The translations under genes were made by a program, and so were the position numbers. Source: Dictyobacter vulcani (GTDB taxonomy: Bacteria > Chloroflexota > Ktedonobacteria > Ktedonobacterales > Ktedonobacteraceae). Taken from it: 64,000 nt of DNA. This document shows positions 44,869-55,100 of this stretch, piece after piece; the first letter of the stretch is position 1; every line of letters starts with the position of its first letter. The stretch lies in NCBI RefSeq assembly GCF_008974265.1, contig NZ_BKZW01000001.1, forward strand, positions 682,001 through 746,000. The letters are read 5' to 3'. The notes beneath the pieces were generated by a model. That model had not been told where the DNA came from. It did not search any database and saw only the letters and a program-made list of their open reading frames with translations.

Positions 44869-45399
44869 CTACTTCTTACTCATCTTTATCTCTAAAATGC
44901 CATTTGTGTATTTCTTTTGCATCGTGTCAGGATCAGCGTCACCTGGCAAGATCACTTCTTTGCTATATGTGCGGTCACCATAGGTGGTTGAGAGTATAAA
45001 AATGTCACCATTAACTTCTGTATGGATATCTCTTTCTTCTACCCCTGGAAGTTCAATGACCAGCAGAACGTGGTCTTGTTCGTTAAAAAGATCAACAAAA
45101 GGCTCTCTTTCAGCCTCAATGATGGGTCCTTGCGTGACGGTATTTGCCGGTTCAACGGACTTCACGGAGAGATTGTTCAGCAGGTTAGTCTTGACAGAAA
45201 AACCAAAAGCTGTTTTGAAACGGCCAGCAGGATTACTCCCCTCCCCTTCATATCTGGTTTCCCGTTTTCCTTCTTCTTCTAATTTGACAATTGTGTCAAA
45301 CAACGATTCAAGGCCGTGAAAAAAGTCAGTGAAGGAAATGCGTCCACTACCATCTTCTTTATGACTTTGCTTCTTCTGGTCATCACCTTTTGTTGACAT
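44869..45399 (-). CDS. gvpH: GvpH-like Hsp20 protein
   Basis: A 176-residue protein with a charged N-terminus, a helical region (ISFTDFFHGLESLFDTIVKL) and a C-terminal alpha-crystallin domain (PFVDLFNEQDHVLLVIELPG, ILEIKMSKK). GvpH in haloarchaea is an Hsp20-like accessory protein. It is distinct from the hsp20 at 7887. The ATG follows GGGAGG. It is coupled to the CDC48-like gene downstream, which suggests a combined holdase/unfoldase pair. Confidence 0.88.
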   Translation of the reverse strand: MSTKGDDQKKQSHKEDGSGRISFTDFFHGLESLFDTIVKLEEEGKRETRYEGEGSNPAGRFKTAFGFSVKTNLLNNLSVKSVEPANTVTQGPIIEAEREPFVDLFNEQDHVLLVIELPGVEERDIHTEVNGDIFILSTTYGDRTYSKEVILPGDADPDTMQKKYTNGILEIKMSKK

Positions 45400-45602
45400 A
45401 TAAATCCTCCCTGCTTTTCTCTTCTCAACATATCATCTTCATTATTTAGTCTCTCGCGATTTGCTTTTCTACTCCTTTTGAAAAGTTTTTCAGTCATAAA
45501 AAAACACGTTGCTATGGCTACGGCGCTGGAGTGCAAGTAATCAGACCGCCAGGTTTCAACATATTTTAGCTCTGCCTTACGGTTTCATGCTCCACAAGCT
45601 GA

Positions 45603-45634
45603 GACGACGCTACAATTTTACTACCAGCGTCGTC
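45603..45634 (-). terminator. Hairpin downstream of gvpA
   Basis: GACGACGCT (45603-45611) pairs with AGCGTCGTC (45626-45634), 38 bp after the gvpA stop. It has no U tract. It may be an attenuator or 3' stabiliser that keeps gvpA mRNA in excess over the downstream accessory genes. Confidence 0.55.
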
Positions 45635-45671
45635 CTTTTCCACTATCCAGAGAAACGTGTTATGGTTTTTT

Positions 45672-45902
45672 TTATCTTGCTTCTGCTACGTTCTCATTTG
45701 ATCCAGATGCTATCAGACCAATAGCTTCAGCATATTTGAGATAGGTCTCCACCGATGCAACCACAACTCTGGCTTCAATGGTCAGAATTTCAATACCAAT
45801 TAAAGAGACCCGAACCCAGGCATCAATTACAATTCCTTTATCAAGAATGCGGTCGAGTACTTCTACAAGACTAGATGACGCTACAACTTTATCTACTGGC
45901 AT
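45672..45902 (-). CDS. gvpA: Major gas vesicle shell protein GvpA
   Basis: A 76-residue main structural protein. The canonical GvpA core is nearly complete: [40 protein letters not shown] and [15 protein letters not shown], all in family register. It forms the ribs of the hollow, gas-permeable shell. The ATG follows GAGGAG. It is first in the minus-strand unit gvpA, gvpH, CDC48-like, gvpO, gvpF/L. The presence of true GvpA makes this a functional gas-vesicle locus rather than stray homologues. Confidence 0.95.
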   Translation of the reverse strand: MPVDKVVASSSLVEVLDRILDKGIVIDAWVRVSLIGIEILTIEARVVVASVETYLKYAEAIGLIASGSNENVAEAR

Positions 45903-46569
45903 CTTTTTCTCCTCATGATGAACAAATGTGTGACTCTCTCGAAGCCTATGTTTACCTGACGCTACCAGGTTAATATTTAAAGTACAACTTTAAATTCTAT
46001 TTGTAAAGCCTAAACAATTCCAATGAATTCTTTTGTGAATATGACTACTACTTATTTCAATAATAAGTATGGCATACCTGAGCACACATTTAGAAAATGA
46101 CTCGTGTGGGCATTGAAATATTGCTATTTTCACTGCCTACAATATTGGTATACGTTACTCAAATATCATAAGTTACTAGCCCTTATACGACACTTAATAC
46201 GCTGAACCAGGGTCCCATCGGTCTTTTTGCTCCCTTTTTCTAAGTTTCGCCACTTGCAAATGGGCTATAAAACAAACCAGACTCCATCCTTATATGTTAT
46301 CCTTATATAAAACTAGCTATTATAATTGACTTTTTGCTAGCAACTATATATTGATGAAGTTTACATTTTCATCTATTATTCAATAATTCAGTTTCCTTAA
46401 TCGGGCTATCCAACGTGAATAAACCAGATAGCATTTAAGCTGTATAAACTGAACAATTGATCGGGACGCTATGCTACATGTCAATTTGCAATCCGGTTTA
46501 TGTAGCGATTGTAAGCGACAGTCAATATAGCCGCTATTGAACGGTATAGTATTTACCAAGGGGGTACAC
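45903..46569. promoter_or_regulatory. Divergent regulatory region, gvpA / helical-repeat gene
   Basis: A 667-bp AT-rich region between two divergent genes. On the minus strand TTTACA-N17-TACTTT (about 45983-46011) is a plausible gvpA promoter; its -10 lies in the palindrome TTTAAAGT-ACA-ACTTTAAA (45976-45994), a good operator candidate. ACTTATT/AATAAGT at about 46050-46069 is a second inverted repeat. No other gene is seen. Confidence 0.5.
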
Positions 46570-47424
46570 ATGGCAAAAGAAAACCTAAAAGAAAGAACTG
46601 AAAATACTTCTACGCAGGAAGATTCAGATAAGAATCTTCAGGAAATAGATAAGCCACAAGAGGAATCCAAAGAGGGGGAAAATAAACTACAGAATACATC
46701 TCATGATGATAAACAGGGCGAGGTTCCAGAACAAGATTTACTGAGCAAAGTTGCCGAAAATGTCAATAACGCTCAAGAACTTTTGACAAAAATAGCCCTG
46801 AGCATCACAGTAACCAGGAATGTCATCAATAAAATTGAGCCCCTCCTGGAGAAGAAAGATGCGCTCAAGCCACTTATAGAGGTACTCGATACAGTTGAAA
46901 AACGTGTACACACAGGACAGAACCTGTTAAATAAGGTGGCACCCCTTGTTGATCGAGAAGGTGGCGCTGGCTCGATATTGGAAACGTTAAACAAAGTGAC
47001 AGCTAAAGTCGGTGAGATACAGGATACCTTGAGTAAAGTGACAAAAAGTGTCGATGTCCTGCACAAGGTTTCACCACTCATAGGTAAAAAATCAGAAGTT
47101 GGCCTGCTTCATACCATCCTGAATGCTTTAACCACTGCTGTTGATACCGTAAAAGAATTCCTGCTTAAAGCCATAGCGTTTTTAAGTAAGACGGGACAAA
47201 TACCAAAGAACATCTCCCAGGCAACCAGGCACATGGTTGATACCGTAAAAGAGAAAGGTAGCGCACCCGCGAAAAAATTAGAAGCGTTGAAGAACTCGGA
47301 TATTATTAAGAGCAATGTAACTCCAAAAACTCCTGATAAAGAACCTGCTCCCGCCAAACATGCTGAAGGTTGGGGAATGATTGGTGATTCAGGTCATTTA
47401 CTGCTTGTCTGGAGTGGTAAATAA
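46570..47424 (+). CDS. Amphipathic-helix repeat protein with C-terminal Gly-His module
   Basis: A 284-residue protein, the intact relative of the gene at 36759. Residues 1-60 are charged. Residues 60-215 are amphipathic helices with 35-44 residue spacing, each closing in a PL(I/V/L)xxK-like turn (INKIEPLLEKKDALKPL, LNKVAPLVDREGGAG, LHKVSPLIGKKSEVG). The end carries the shared module LEALKNSDIIKSN, then GWGMIGDSGHLLLVWSGK. The ATG follows GGGGG. It is divergent from gvpA and monocistronic. GvpC also consists of about 33-residue helical repeats, so this is a candidate functional analogue; the sequences are not alike. Confidence 0.8.
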   Translation: MAKENLKERTENTSTQEDSDKNLQEIDKPQEESKEGENKLQNTSHDDKQGEVPEQDLLSKVAENVNNAQELLTKIALSITVTRNVINKIEPLLEKKDALKPLIEVLDTVEKRVHTGQNLLNKVAPLVDREGGAGSILETLNKVTAKVGEIQDTLSKVTKSVDVLHKVSPLIGKKSEVGLLHTILNALTTAVDTVKEFLLKAIAFLSKTGQIPKNISQATRHMVDTVKEKGSAPAKKLEALKNSDIIKSNVTPKTPDKEPAPAKHAEGWGMIGDSGHLLLVWSGK

Positions 47425-47440
47425 GTTACACGCTAAAGCT

Positions 47441-47479
47441 AAAAAATCCCCCTTGCTGATCGTCAGCAGGGGGATTTTT
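47441..47479 (+). terminator. Strong terminator at the right edge of the gas-vesicle island
   Basis: AAAAATCCCCC with TGCTGA pairs with TCAGCA and GGGGGATTTTT (47442-47479), 17 bp after the stop. Confidence 0.92.
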
Positions 47480-47901
47480 ATATGCAATGATTCATGCTAA
47501 TTCTATTAGAATATCCACATTTTTGTTTCTTAAGCTCTATTATACTTACCTCCAAATGTTGATATTAGCTATAGCTGGCTAAACACACCAGAGCAAATAA
47601 TACAATAAAAATACTTTTTACTACTCAAATTAAATAAGATCATATACCAACAACAAATAATCCAATCACACAAAAATAGATTATTATATATTTTAAAATA
47701 TAAAACTATTTATATCTAAAAATACCTCTTAACTAACTATTTATATTATGAATGTAGTAGGATAATTAAATGAATGTTGTATAAATCTTCCACAGGGCGC
47801 AAACGATTTGAAGGTTTACATCATTTTTATCTTTCTTATCCCACTTAACAGCTTTTGGTCCACGCACAATTGAGGCTTCCAAAAAGAAGGAGTAGCATCT
47901 T
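47480..47901. other. AT-rich intergenic region
   Basis: 422 bp, strongly AT-rich with poly-A/T tracts (47620-47760), between the gas-vesicle island and the collagen-like gene. No ORF or RNA is recognised. AAGGAG at 47887-47892 is the ribosome-binding site of the collagen-like gene. Confidence 0.5.
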
Positions 47902-50900
47902 ATGAAAAAGTGGGGTCGTCGCTGCTTGCTACCGCGTAAATGTCCCAAGATGGACAGACGCATAGCAGGTACGCTTCTGATTGCGGGCGCGTTGCTCACT
48001 ATACCCATTAAAAGTGCACATGCAGATGCACAAAAAGGTATGCACAATGATGTGTCGCATACCATCACACGTACGGCTCTCGGTGCATCCATACGTAATC
48101 AGCATATACATAACTTTGTGCTTTCAAACGCCACAACACAACAATTACTTTCTACACAAAAATTTGCTCTGGATCACACAATCTCCAACAAAGATCGTCC
48201 CCTTATTATTACCCATACAGAACGTCGGAGGCCACCCCACAATCCAAGCACGACTGGTTCTACTGGTTCAACAGGTCCTGCCTCTTGTGGTGGCGAGAAT
48301 GGCGGTAATGCCACTGGACCTTGTGGACCAACTGCAGGTCCCGTAGGCCCCCAGGGTCCTGCTGGTGATACTGGTCCTCAAGGTCCTCAAGGCGATACCG
48401 GTCCTGCTGGACCCGCTGGCCCTCCAGGGCCTAATGGCGTCGTTGGTGCTACTGGTCCTCAAGGCTCTATCGGTGTTGCTGGTCCTGCTGGTCCTCAGGG
48501 ACCGTGTGGTCCTCAAGGAGACAAGGGAGATACCGGTCCTGCTGGCCCTATGGGCGATACTGGTCCCGCTGGCCCTGCTGGCCCTATGGGCGATACTGGT
48601 CCCGCTGGCCCTGCTGGCCCTATGGGCGATACTGGTCCCGCTGGCCCTCAAGGTCCTATGGGCGACACCGGTCCTGCTGGTCCTCAAGGTCCTATCGGTG
48701 ATACTGGTCCTGCTGGTCCTCAAGGTCCTATGGGCGATACTGGTCCCGCTGGCCCTATGGGCGATACTGGTCCTGCTGGTCCTCAAGGTCCCATGGGCGA
48801 TACTGGTCCTGCTGGCCCTCAAGGTCCCATGGGCGATACTGGTCCCGCTGGCCCTCAAGGTCCGATTGGCGACACCGGTCCTGCTGGCCCTCAAGGTCCG
48901 ATTGGTGAGACCGGCGCTACTGGTCCCGCTGGCCCTCAAGGTCCTAAAGGTGATACTGGTGCCACCGGCGCTACTGGCGAGACCGGCCCCGCTGGTCCTC
49001 AAGGTCCGATTGGTGACACTGGCCCCGCTGGTCCTACCGGCGCTACTGGCGCTACTGGTGCCACTGGTCCTAAGGGTGATACTGGCGACACTGGCCCTGC
49101 TGGCCCTGCTGGCCCTCAAGGTCCGATTGGTGCTACTGGTGCTACCGGCGCTACTGGTGCTACCGGCGCTACTGGTGCTACTGGTCCTACTGGTGCTACT
49201 GGCCCCACTGGTCCTACTGGTGCCACTGGTGCCACTGGTCCTCAAGGACACACTGGTCCTGCTGGTCCTCAAGGTTCACAAGGCCCTATCGGTGCCACTG
49301 GCCCGCAAGGTCCGATTGGTGACACTGGTCCTGCTGGCCCTCAAGGTGATAAAGGTGATACCGGTGCTACTGGCTCACAAGGTCCTATCGGTGACACCGG
49401 CCTGCTGGCCCTGCCGGTCCTGCTGGACCAGTGGGTGACACTGGACCCGCTGGCCCTCAAGGTGATATCGTCCTGCTGGCCCTAAGGGTGATACCGGCGA
49501 CACTGGCGCTACTGGTGCTACTGGACCTCGTGGCCCCCGAGGTTTCACAGGTGCTACTGGCCCGCAAGGTTCACAAGGTCCTCGAGGTCCTCAAGGTTTC
49601 ACAGGTCCTCAAGGTGAGATTGGCCCCGTTGGTCCTCAAGGAGACACTGGAGACACCGGTGCTACTGGCCCTGCTGGTCCGTAGGTGATACTGGCCCTAT
49701 CGGTCCTATTGGTCCTCAAGGTCCTATCGGCGCTACTGGCCCGCTGGTCCTGCTGGCGTTACTGGTGCTACTGGCCCTGCTGGCCTCAAGGCCTGTCGGT
49801 GACACTGGCCCCGCTGGCCCTCAAGGTCCTGTCGGTGACACTGGCCCTGCTGGCCCTATTGGCCCTATTGGCCCTATTGGCCCTATTGGCCCTATTGGCC
49901 CTGCTGGTGCTACTGGTGCTACTGGTGCTACCGGTGCTACCGGCGACACTGGCCCTGCTGGCCCCGTCGGCGCTACTGGTGCTACCGGCGACACTGGCCC
50001 GCTGGCCCTCAAGGCCCGATTGGTGACACTGGCCCTGCTGGCCCCGTCGGCGCTACTGGCCCCGCTGGCCCTCAAGGCCCGATTGGTGACACTGGCCCCG
50101 CTGGTCCTATCGGCGCTACTGGTGCTACTGGTGCTACCGGCGACACTGGCCCCGCTGGCCCTGCCGGCCCTCAAGGTCCGATTGGTGACACTGGCCCCGC
50201 TGGTCCCGTCGGCGCTACTGGCGCTACTGGCGCTACTGGCGACACTGGCCCCGCTGGCCCTCAAGGTCTGTCGGTGACACTGGCCCCGCTGGCCCCGTCG
50301 GCGCTACTGGTGCTACCGGCGACACTGGCCCCGCTGGCCCTCAAGGCCCGATTGGTGACACTGGCCCTGCTGGCCCCGTCGGCGCTACTGGCCCCGCTGG
50401 CCCTCAAGGCCCGATTGGTGACACTGGCCCGCTGGTCCTATCGGCGCTACTGGTGCTACTGGTGCTACCGGCGACACTGGCCCCGCTGGCCCTGCCGGCC
50501 CTCAAGGTCCGATTGGTGACACTGGCCCCGCTGGTCCCGTCGGCGCTACTGGCGCTACTGGCGACACTGGCCCCGCTGGCCCTCAAGGTCCTGTCGGTGA
50601 CACTGGCCCCGCTGGCCCTCAAGGTCCTGTTGGCGAGACCGGCCCCGCTGGTCCGTCGGCGCTACTGGCGCTACTGGTCCTGTTGGTGACACTGGCCCCG
50701 CTGGCCCGCAAGGTCCTGTTGGTGACACTGGCCCCGCTGGTCCTCAAGGTCCTGTTGGCGAGACCGGCCCCGCTGGTCCCGTCGGCGCTACTGGCGCTAC
50801 TGGTCCTGTTGGTGACACTGGCCCCGCTGGCCCGCAAGGTCCGATTGGTGACACTGGCCCTGCTGGCCCTATTGGCCCTATTGGCCCTATTGGCCCTCAA

Positions 50901-52234
50901 GGTCCTATCGGTGAGACTGGCGCTACTGGTGCTACCGGCGACACTGGCCCTGCTGGCCCTCAAGGTCCGATTGGCGACACTGGCCCCGCTGGTCCTATCG
51001 GCGCTACTGGCGCTACTGGTGCTACCGGCGACACTGGCCCGCTGGCCCTCAAGGTCCGATTGGTGACACTGGCCCCGCTGGCCCGCAAGGTCCGATTGGT
51101 GACACTGGCCCTGCTGGCCCTATTGGCCCTATTGGCCCTGCTGGTGCTACTGGTGCTACTGGTGCTACCGGCGACACTGGCCCTCAAGGTCCGATTGGTG
51201 ACACTGGCCCCGCTGGCCCTATTGGCCCTATTGGCCCTGCTGGTGCTACTGGTGCTACTGGTGCTACCGGCGACACTGGCCCTGCCGGCCCTGCTGGCCC
51301 CGCTGGTCCTCAAGGTCCGATTGGTGACACTGGCCCGCTGGCCCTCAAGGTCCTGTTGGTGAGACCGGCCCCGCTGGCCAGTTGGTGCTACTGGTCCTGC
51401 TGGCCGCAAGGTCCGATTGGTGACACTGGCCCTGCTGGCCCGCAAGGTCCGATTGGTGACACTGGCCCTGCTGGCCCTATTGGCCCTATTGGCCCTGCTG
51501 GTGCTACTGGTGCTACTGGTGCTACCGGCGACACTGGCCCTCAAGGTCCGATTGGTGACACTGGCCCCGCTGGTCCCGTCGGCGCTACTGGTGCTACCGG
51601 CGACACTGGCCCCGCTGGCCCTCAAGGTCCGATTGGTGACACTGGCCCCGCTGGCCCTCAAGGTCCTGTCGGTGACACTGGCCCTGCTGGCCCTCAAGGT
51701 CCTGTTGGCGAGACCGGCCCCGCTGGCCCCGCTGGCCCAGTTGGTGCTACTGGTCCTGCTGGCCCTGTCGGACCAACTGGTGCTACTGGTGCTACTGGTG
51801 CTACTGGCGCTACTGGCCCTGGTGAACCTCAGGAGTACGGTTACACATATAACGAATCTGCACAAAATATATCGGTCGGACAGCCGATCACCTTTGAGTC
51901 AAATGGGGTAATAGCAGGAGGAATCTCACATACTCCAGGATCTGCCGATATCATCGTAGGCAATACTGGTACCTACCGTGTCGACTTCAATATCCAGACG
52001 GCCCAGCCCAGTCAGTTCACCATCTTTAGAAATGGTGTCCCTGAACCCGGCACAGGATTTGGATCTTTCGGTGGCTCACAGATCACCCATGGTGATACTA
52101 TCCTCGAATTAACAGCAGGAGATGTGCTTGAGGTTGTCAATCACACTTCACTCAATGATGTTCAGCTTCAGGTCAATGCCGGTGGTACCGATCCTGTTGT
52201 CAACGCATCGTTTAATATTCGACGCATGAACTAG
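47902..52234 (+). CDS. Collagen-like surface protein with BclA-like C-terminal domain (14 frameshifts)
   Basis: With 14 single-base losses restored (frame 1 to frame 2, which fits exactly) this is one secreted protein of about 1,448 residues. N-terminus: basic region, hydrophobic signal ([20 protein letters not shown]) and cleavage near AHA. Residues 110-1300: continuous Gly-X-Y triplets, chiefly [21 protein letters not shown] and [11 protein letters not shown]-terminal 135 residues: a jelly-roll-like domain ([45 protein letters not shown]) like the exosporium glycoprotein BclA. Bacillus relatives form hair-like spore naps; a spore or cell-surface filament is inferred here. Confidence 0.88.
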
Positions 52235-52288
52235 TTTCGTAGAGAAGAAAATCTTTATGGCTATCAATAAGTAGCCGTAAAGACTAGA

Positions 52289-52345
52289 AAGAAGAGGTAC
52301 TTACGTGGACTCTGTGCTACGTAAGTACCTCTTCTTGTTTTTTAA
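52289..52345. terminator. Strong terminator after the collagen-like gene
   Basis: An 18-bp perfect stem (52289-52306 / 52319-52336, core GAGGTACTTACGT) is followed by GTTTTTTAA. It also separates the convergent gene at 52426. Confidence 0.93.
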
Positions 52346-52425
52346 GCAGGCTCCCCTCCAAAACCTGGAATAATGCCTGCTTATTTTTTTGAGCCTGGTA
52401 TGAAGCATCTATTCCAGGCGTCTAA

Positions 52426-54440
52426 TTACCAGTGATTATGCTTTTTTCTTTTTACTACTGGTGTACCTTGTGCTGCTGGAGTCCCCGCACCAGCAGTCTG
52501 ACCACCATTCGCAGTCGGGGTGCCTATCCCTGGAGTACAGGGCGTCGTAGCCGCAGCCGGATTTGCGGCCGGACACGCGTTGGCAACTGTACCTAATGTT
52601 GCCGTTCCGGTCGTTCCATTCACCGCTACAGAGCCACAGCCAACCACCATATTGTTCTGGCAGGATCAGTTACAGTGAAGAACCAGTTGTTGGGTATGGC
52701 CTTTAGCCCCTGCAAGTTGTTTATCACTGTGTTGGCCATGTTCTGGCTGTTCCCATTGGTGTTTTCTTGCTGCGTAAAGATCGGCGTACCCGTACAACTG
52801 TTGGGCACGGCATTAACGTTGATGGATTGATTGGGATGGTTCGGATAGGTGATATTCAAGGCCACAGGTGCATTGCCAGCAGCCGTATCCAGATTGATGG
52901 TTGCACTACCTGTGGCCACTTGCTGGACCCCACCAGCACCATTACCACCATTACCATTTGCCGGGACTGGCTTTACCGTGATAGTTGCAGCGGTTACTAC
53001 GCCATTCCCATTGGTGGTAAGCGCAACTGGATTCTGAATGTTCAATGCACCAACGCAATTGAGTCCTCCAGCGCCCAACGTCGTATTCAAACGATTAGCC
53101 AGGAAAGTAAACAGATTATTGGCCGCGACACCACCATCCGGGGATGCCACATTCTGGAATGTGGCCATGTCCAGATTTAACCGTGGTAACGCAATATTGA
53201 CGAGGTTCTGACAATAGGTGGTTGTACTGGCGTCGTTAAGAGTTGCAGCTGGATTCTGGTCAACACCTGCACGATATGCATTAATCTTATTCAGATTGGG
53301 CTTGGCATTCACGAGCACAAAATCATCCAAGGATGGGATCAATGCGATGGGAGCTTGCTGATTGGCAGCCGCTTCCAGTTCATCCGTCGCCATGGTAGCG
53401 GTCGGCACAGCGGGATTTACAAGATCAGGTATGGTAAATGGCGTACAGCCAAGAGCTGGATCAATGATCTTGGAGACCAGTGCATTATCACTTGGATTTC
53501 CCAGGGTAGTTGCTCCCTGCAATTGCGCCTGATTAGCCGCATTCACCTGGGCGATCTGACCGTTGGCCGTGGCAAGATACTGGGTCTGCACGTTGTCACT
53601 TTGATCCATATCACCAATACCAAAGTCACGTGTAGAGGGACATGCCATACCATCTTTAGCCGTACCTAGTGCCGGAATAGCAATTTTTCCTGCTGCAACC
53701 AGCTGGTTCGCGCTCTGGAAGAAATTGACGGCATTACAGTAACCGAATTGACCAAACGGTGAGTTGGCCAGGCCATTCACACAGTTTCCTGCGTTCATGC
53801 CTGCTCCTGCCACCTGCATTTGAACTTTCTGTGCCATATTTTGTGCCTGTGCAGGTGTTTGTTGCTGAGCCTGCGCGGCCGCTGCATTATTTGTCTGAGC
53901 AGCTGCGGTTGTGTTTTGTGTCGCTGCATTGTTATTTTGCGCGGCAGCCTGGGCGTTTTTTTGCAGCGTCAGGACCGTACCGTTATCGCCAAACCACACA
54001 CCTACGACTGCCCCTGCCGGTAACTGTGGTACCACTGGCACCACTGCTGGTTGCGTGCCCTGATCAACCACTACCGGCTCATAGGCAGACATTGTACCGG
54101 TCTGTGGATCCAGGATGACAGCCTGCACAAAAGCAGCCTGGTTAATATTCGCTTCGTGGCATGCACCTTGCGCCGGATCAGTAGCTACGAGTTGGTAAGG
54201 AGTAGCAAGCCCTTGCGCTGTTAATGGATTAGCCGGAACCATCAAAGTACAATTCATATTGACTGGTGCCGCTGCATGTGATCCCAGGCGAGGTAGTATA
54301 ACAAATACGCCGACACCGATAAGCATGACTGCTACGGTTACAGCCAGACCAATAAGCATCAGAGGCGAAAAGCGCCGTTGTCTACGCATATGCGCAGAAC
54401 TCTTTAACATCATTGATGGATCGCGTCGTTTTGTCAGCAT
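52426..54440 (-). CDS. Membrane-anchored Asn/Gln/Ala-rich protein of unknown function (one frameshift)
   Basis: One base lost at GGC 52659-52661 splits this into a 604-codon ORF and a 74-codon tail; restored it is 671 residues. The N-terminus is basic, then one membrane segment (LMLIGLAVTVAVMLIGVGVF). A beta-rich domain follows (about 60-160), then a low-complexity linker of Ala/Gln/Asn (about 165-215), a large domain with scattered cysteines (CVNGLANSPFGQFGYCNAVN) and a Thr/Gly/Pro-rich tail ending KRKKHNHW. No homologue is recognised. It is probably surface-exposed. It is convergent with the collagen-like gene. Confidence 0.7.
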
Positions 54441-54519
54441 ATATTTTATGAACCTCTTCTAAGACTTGCGGCAGCCCGTTACATACAGGCTGCTTTCATG
54501 ATCACGTATCTTCAATCGT

Positions 54520-54627
54520 CTAAAATTTCAATTGTGTTGCACCAGCCACAGGGGTTGCAGTGGTAATAGTTGTACTTGTCGATGTTGAGGCCATGGCAGG
54601 CATTGGCATTGTGACACCGGCTCCCAT
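54520..54627 (-). CDS. Possible small Thr-rich ORF
   Basis: A 35-codon open stretch (MGAGVTMPMPAMASTSTST and on to TQLKF stop) on the minus strand, 80 bp upstream of the gene ending at 52426. In frame it extends further upstream to about 54705 without an ATG. It may be a relic or a tail of a lost gene. Confidence 0.25.
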   Translation of the reverse strand: MGAGVTMPMPAMASTSTSTTITTATPVAGATQLKF

Positions 54628-55100
54628 GGTAGAGACTGCATGGAATTCAAAGCTGTTCTCTTTGTGAGGAGTCAAAAAACCAGCTTTCTTAAGAAATGCA
54701 AGTAATCATATCAAAGTACCATTTTGGCATTGAGAAAATTTAACCGCTTTTGACTATATAAGGGGTAATAGTACTAGAGGTCAGGGTTCTGGTAAAAATA
54801 TGCATCGCCAATCGTGGAGGGGGTAACTGACATTTATTTACACTGTTTCTTGCTATGCTTCAGATGAGGGAAATCAGTAAAATGCGCTGCATATTCCATA
54901 CAAAAATATCTTACTGCAAGCATTCATCCAGGAAAAAGGCCGACATTTTTTGATCAGAATAAATGGTAAGAAAAATACGCAATCAAGGGCATGACATACC
55001 TACCTCTGATTACTACTATTAAAGATAGTGGGAGTTACTATATTCCAGTCAGATGCTTTGCATGATATGTTAAACATAGCTAAAGAGGAGTGGTGCCATC
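54628..55100. other. Intergenic region upstream of the second P450
   Basis: 470 bp with no clear gene. AAGAGGAG at about 55083-55090 is the ribosome-binding site of the P450. No strong promoter or inverted repeat is recognised. Confidence 0.4.

Noticed and set aside
48268..51865. Minus-strand and alternate-frame ORFs over the collagen repeats
   Set aside because: Low-complexity shadows of Gly-X-Y coding; the correct frame is recovered by repairing the single-base losses.
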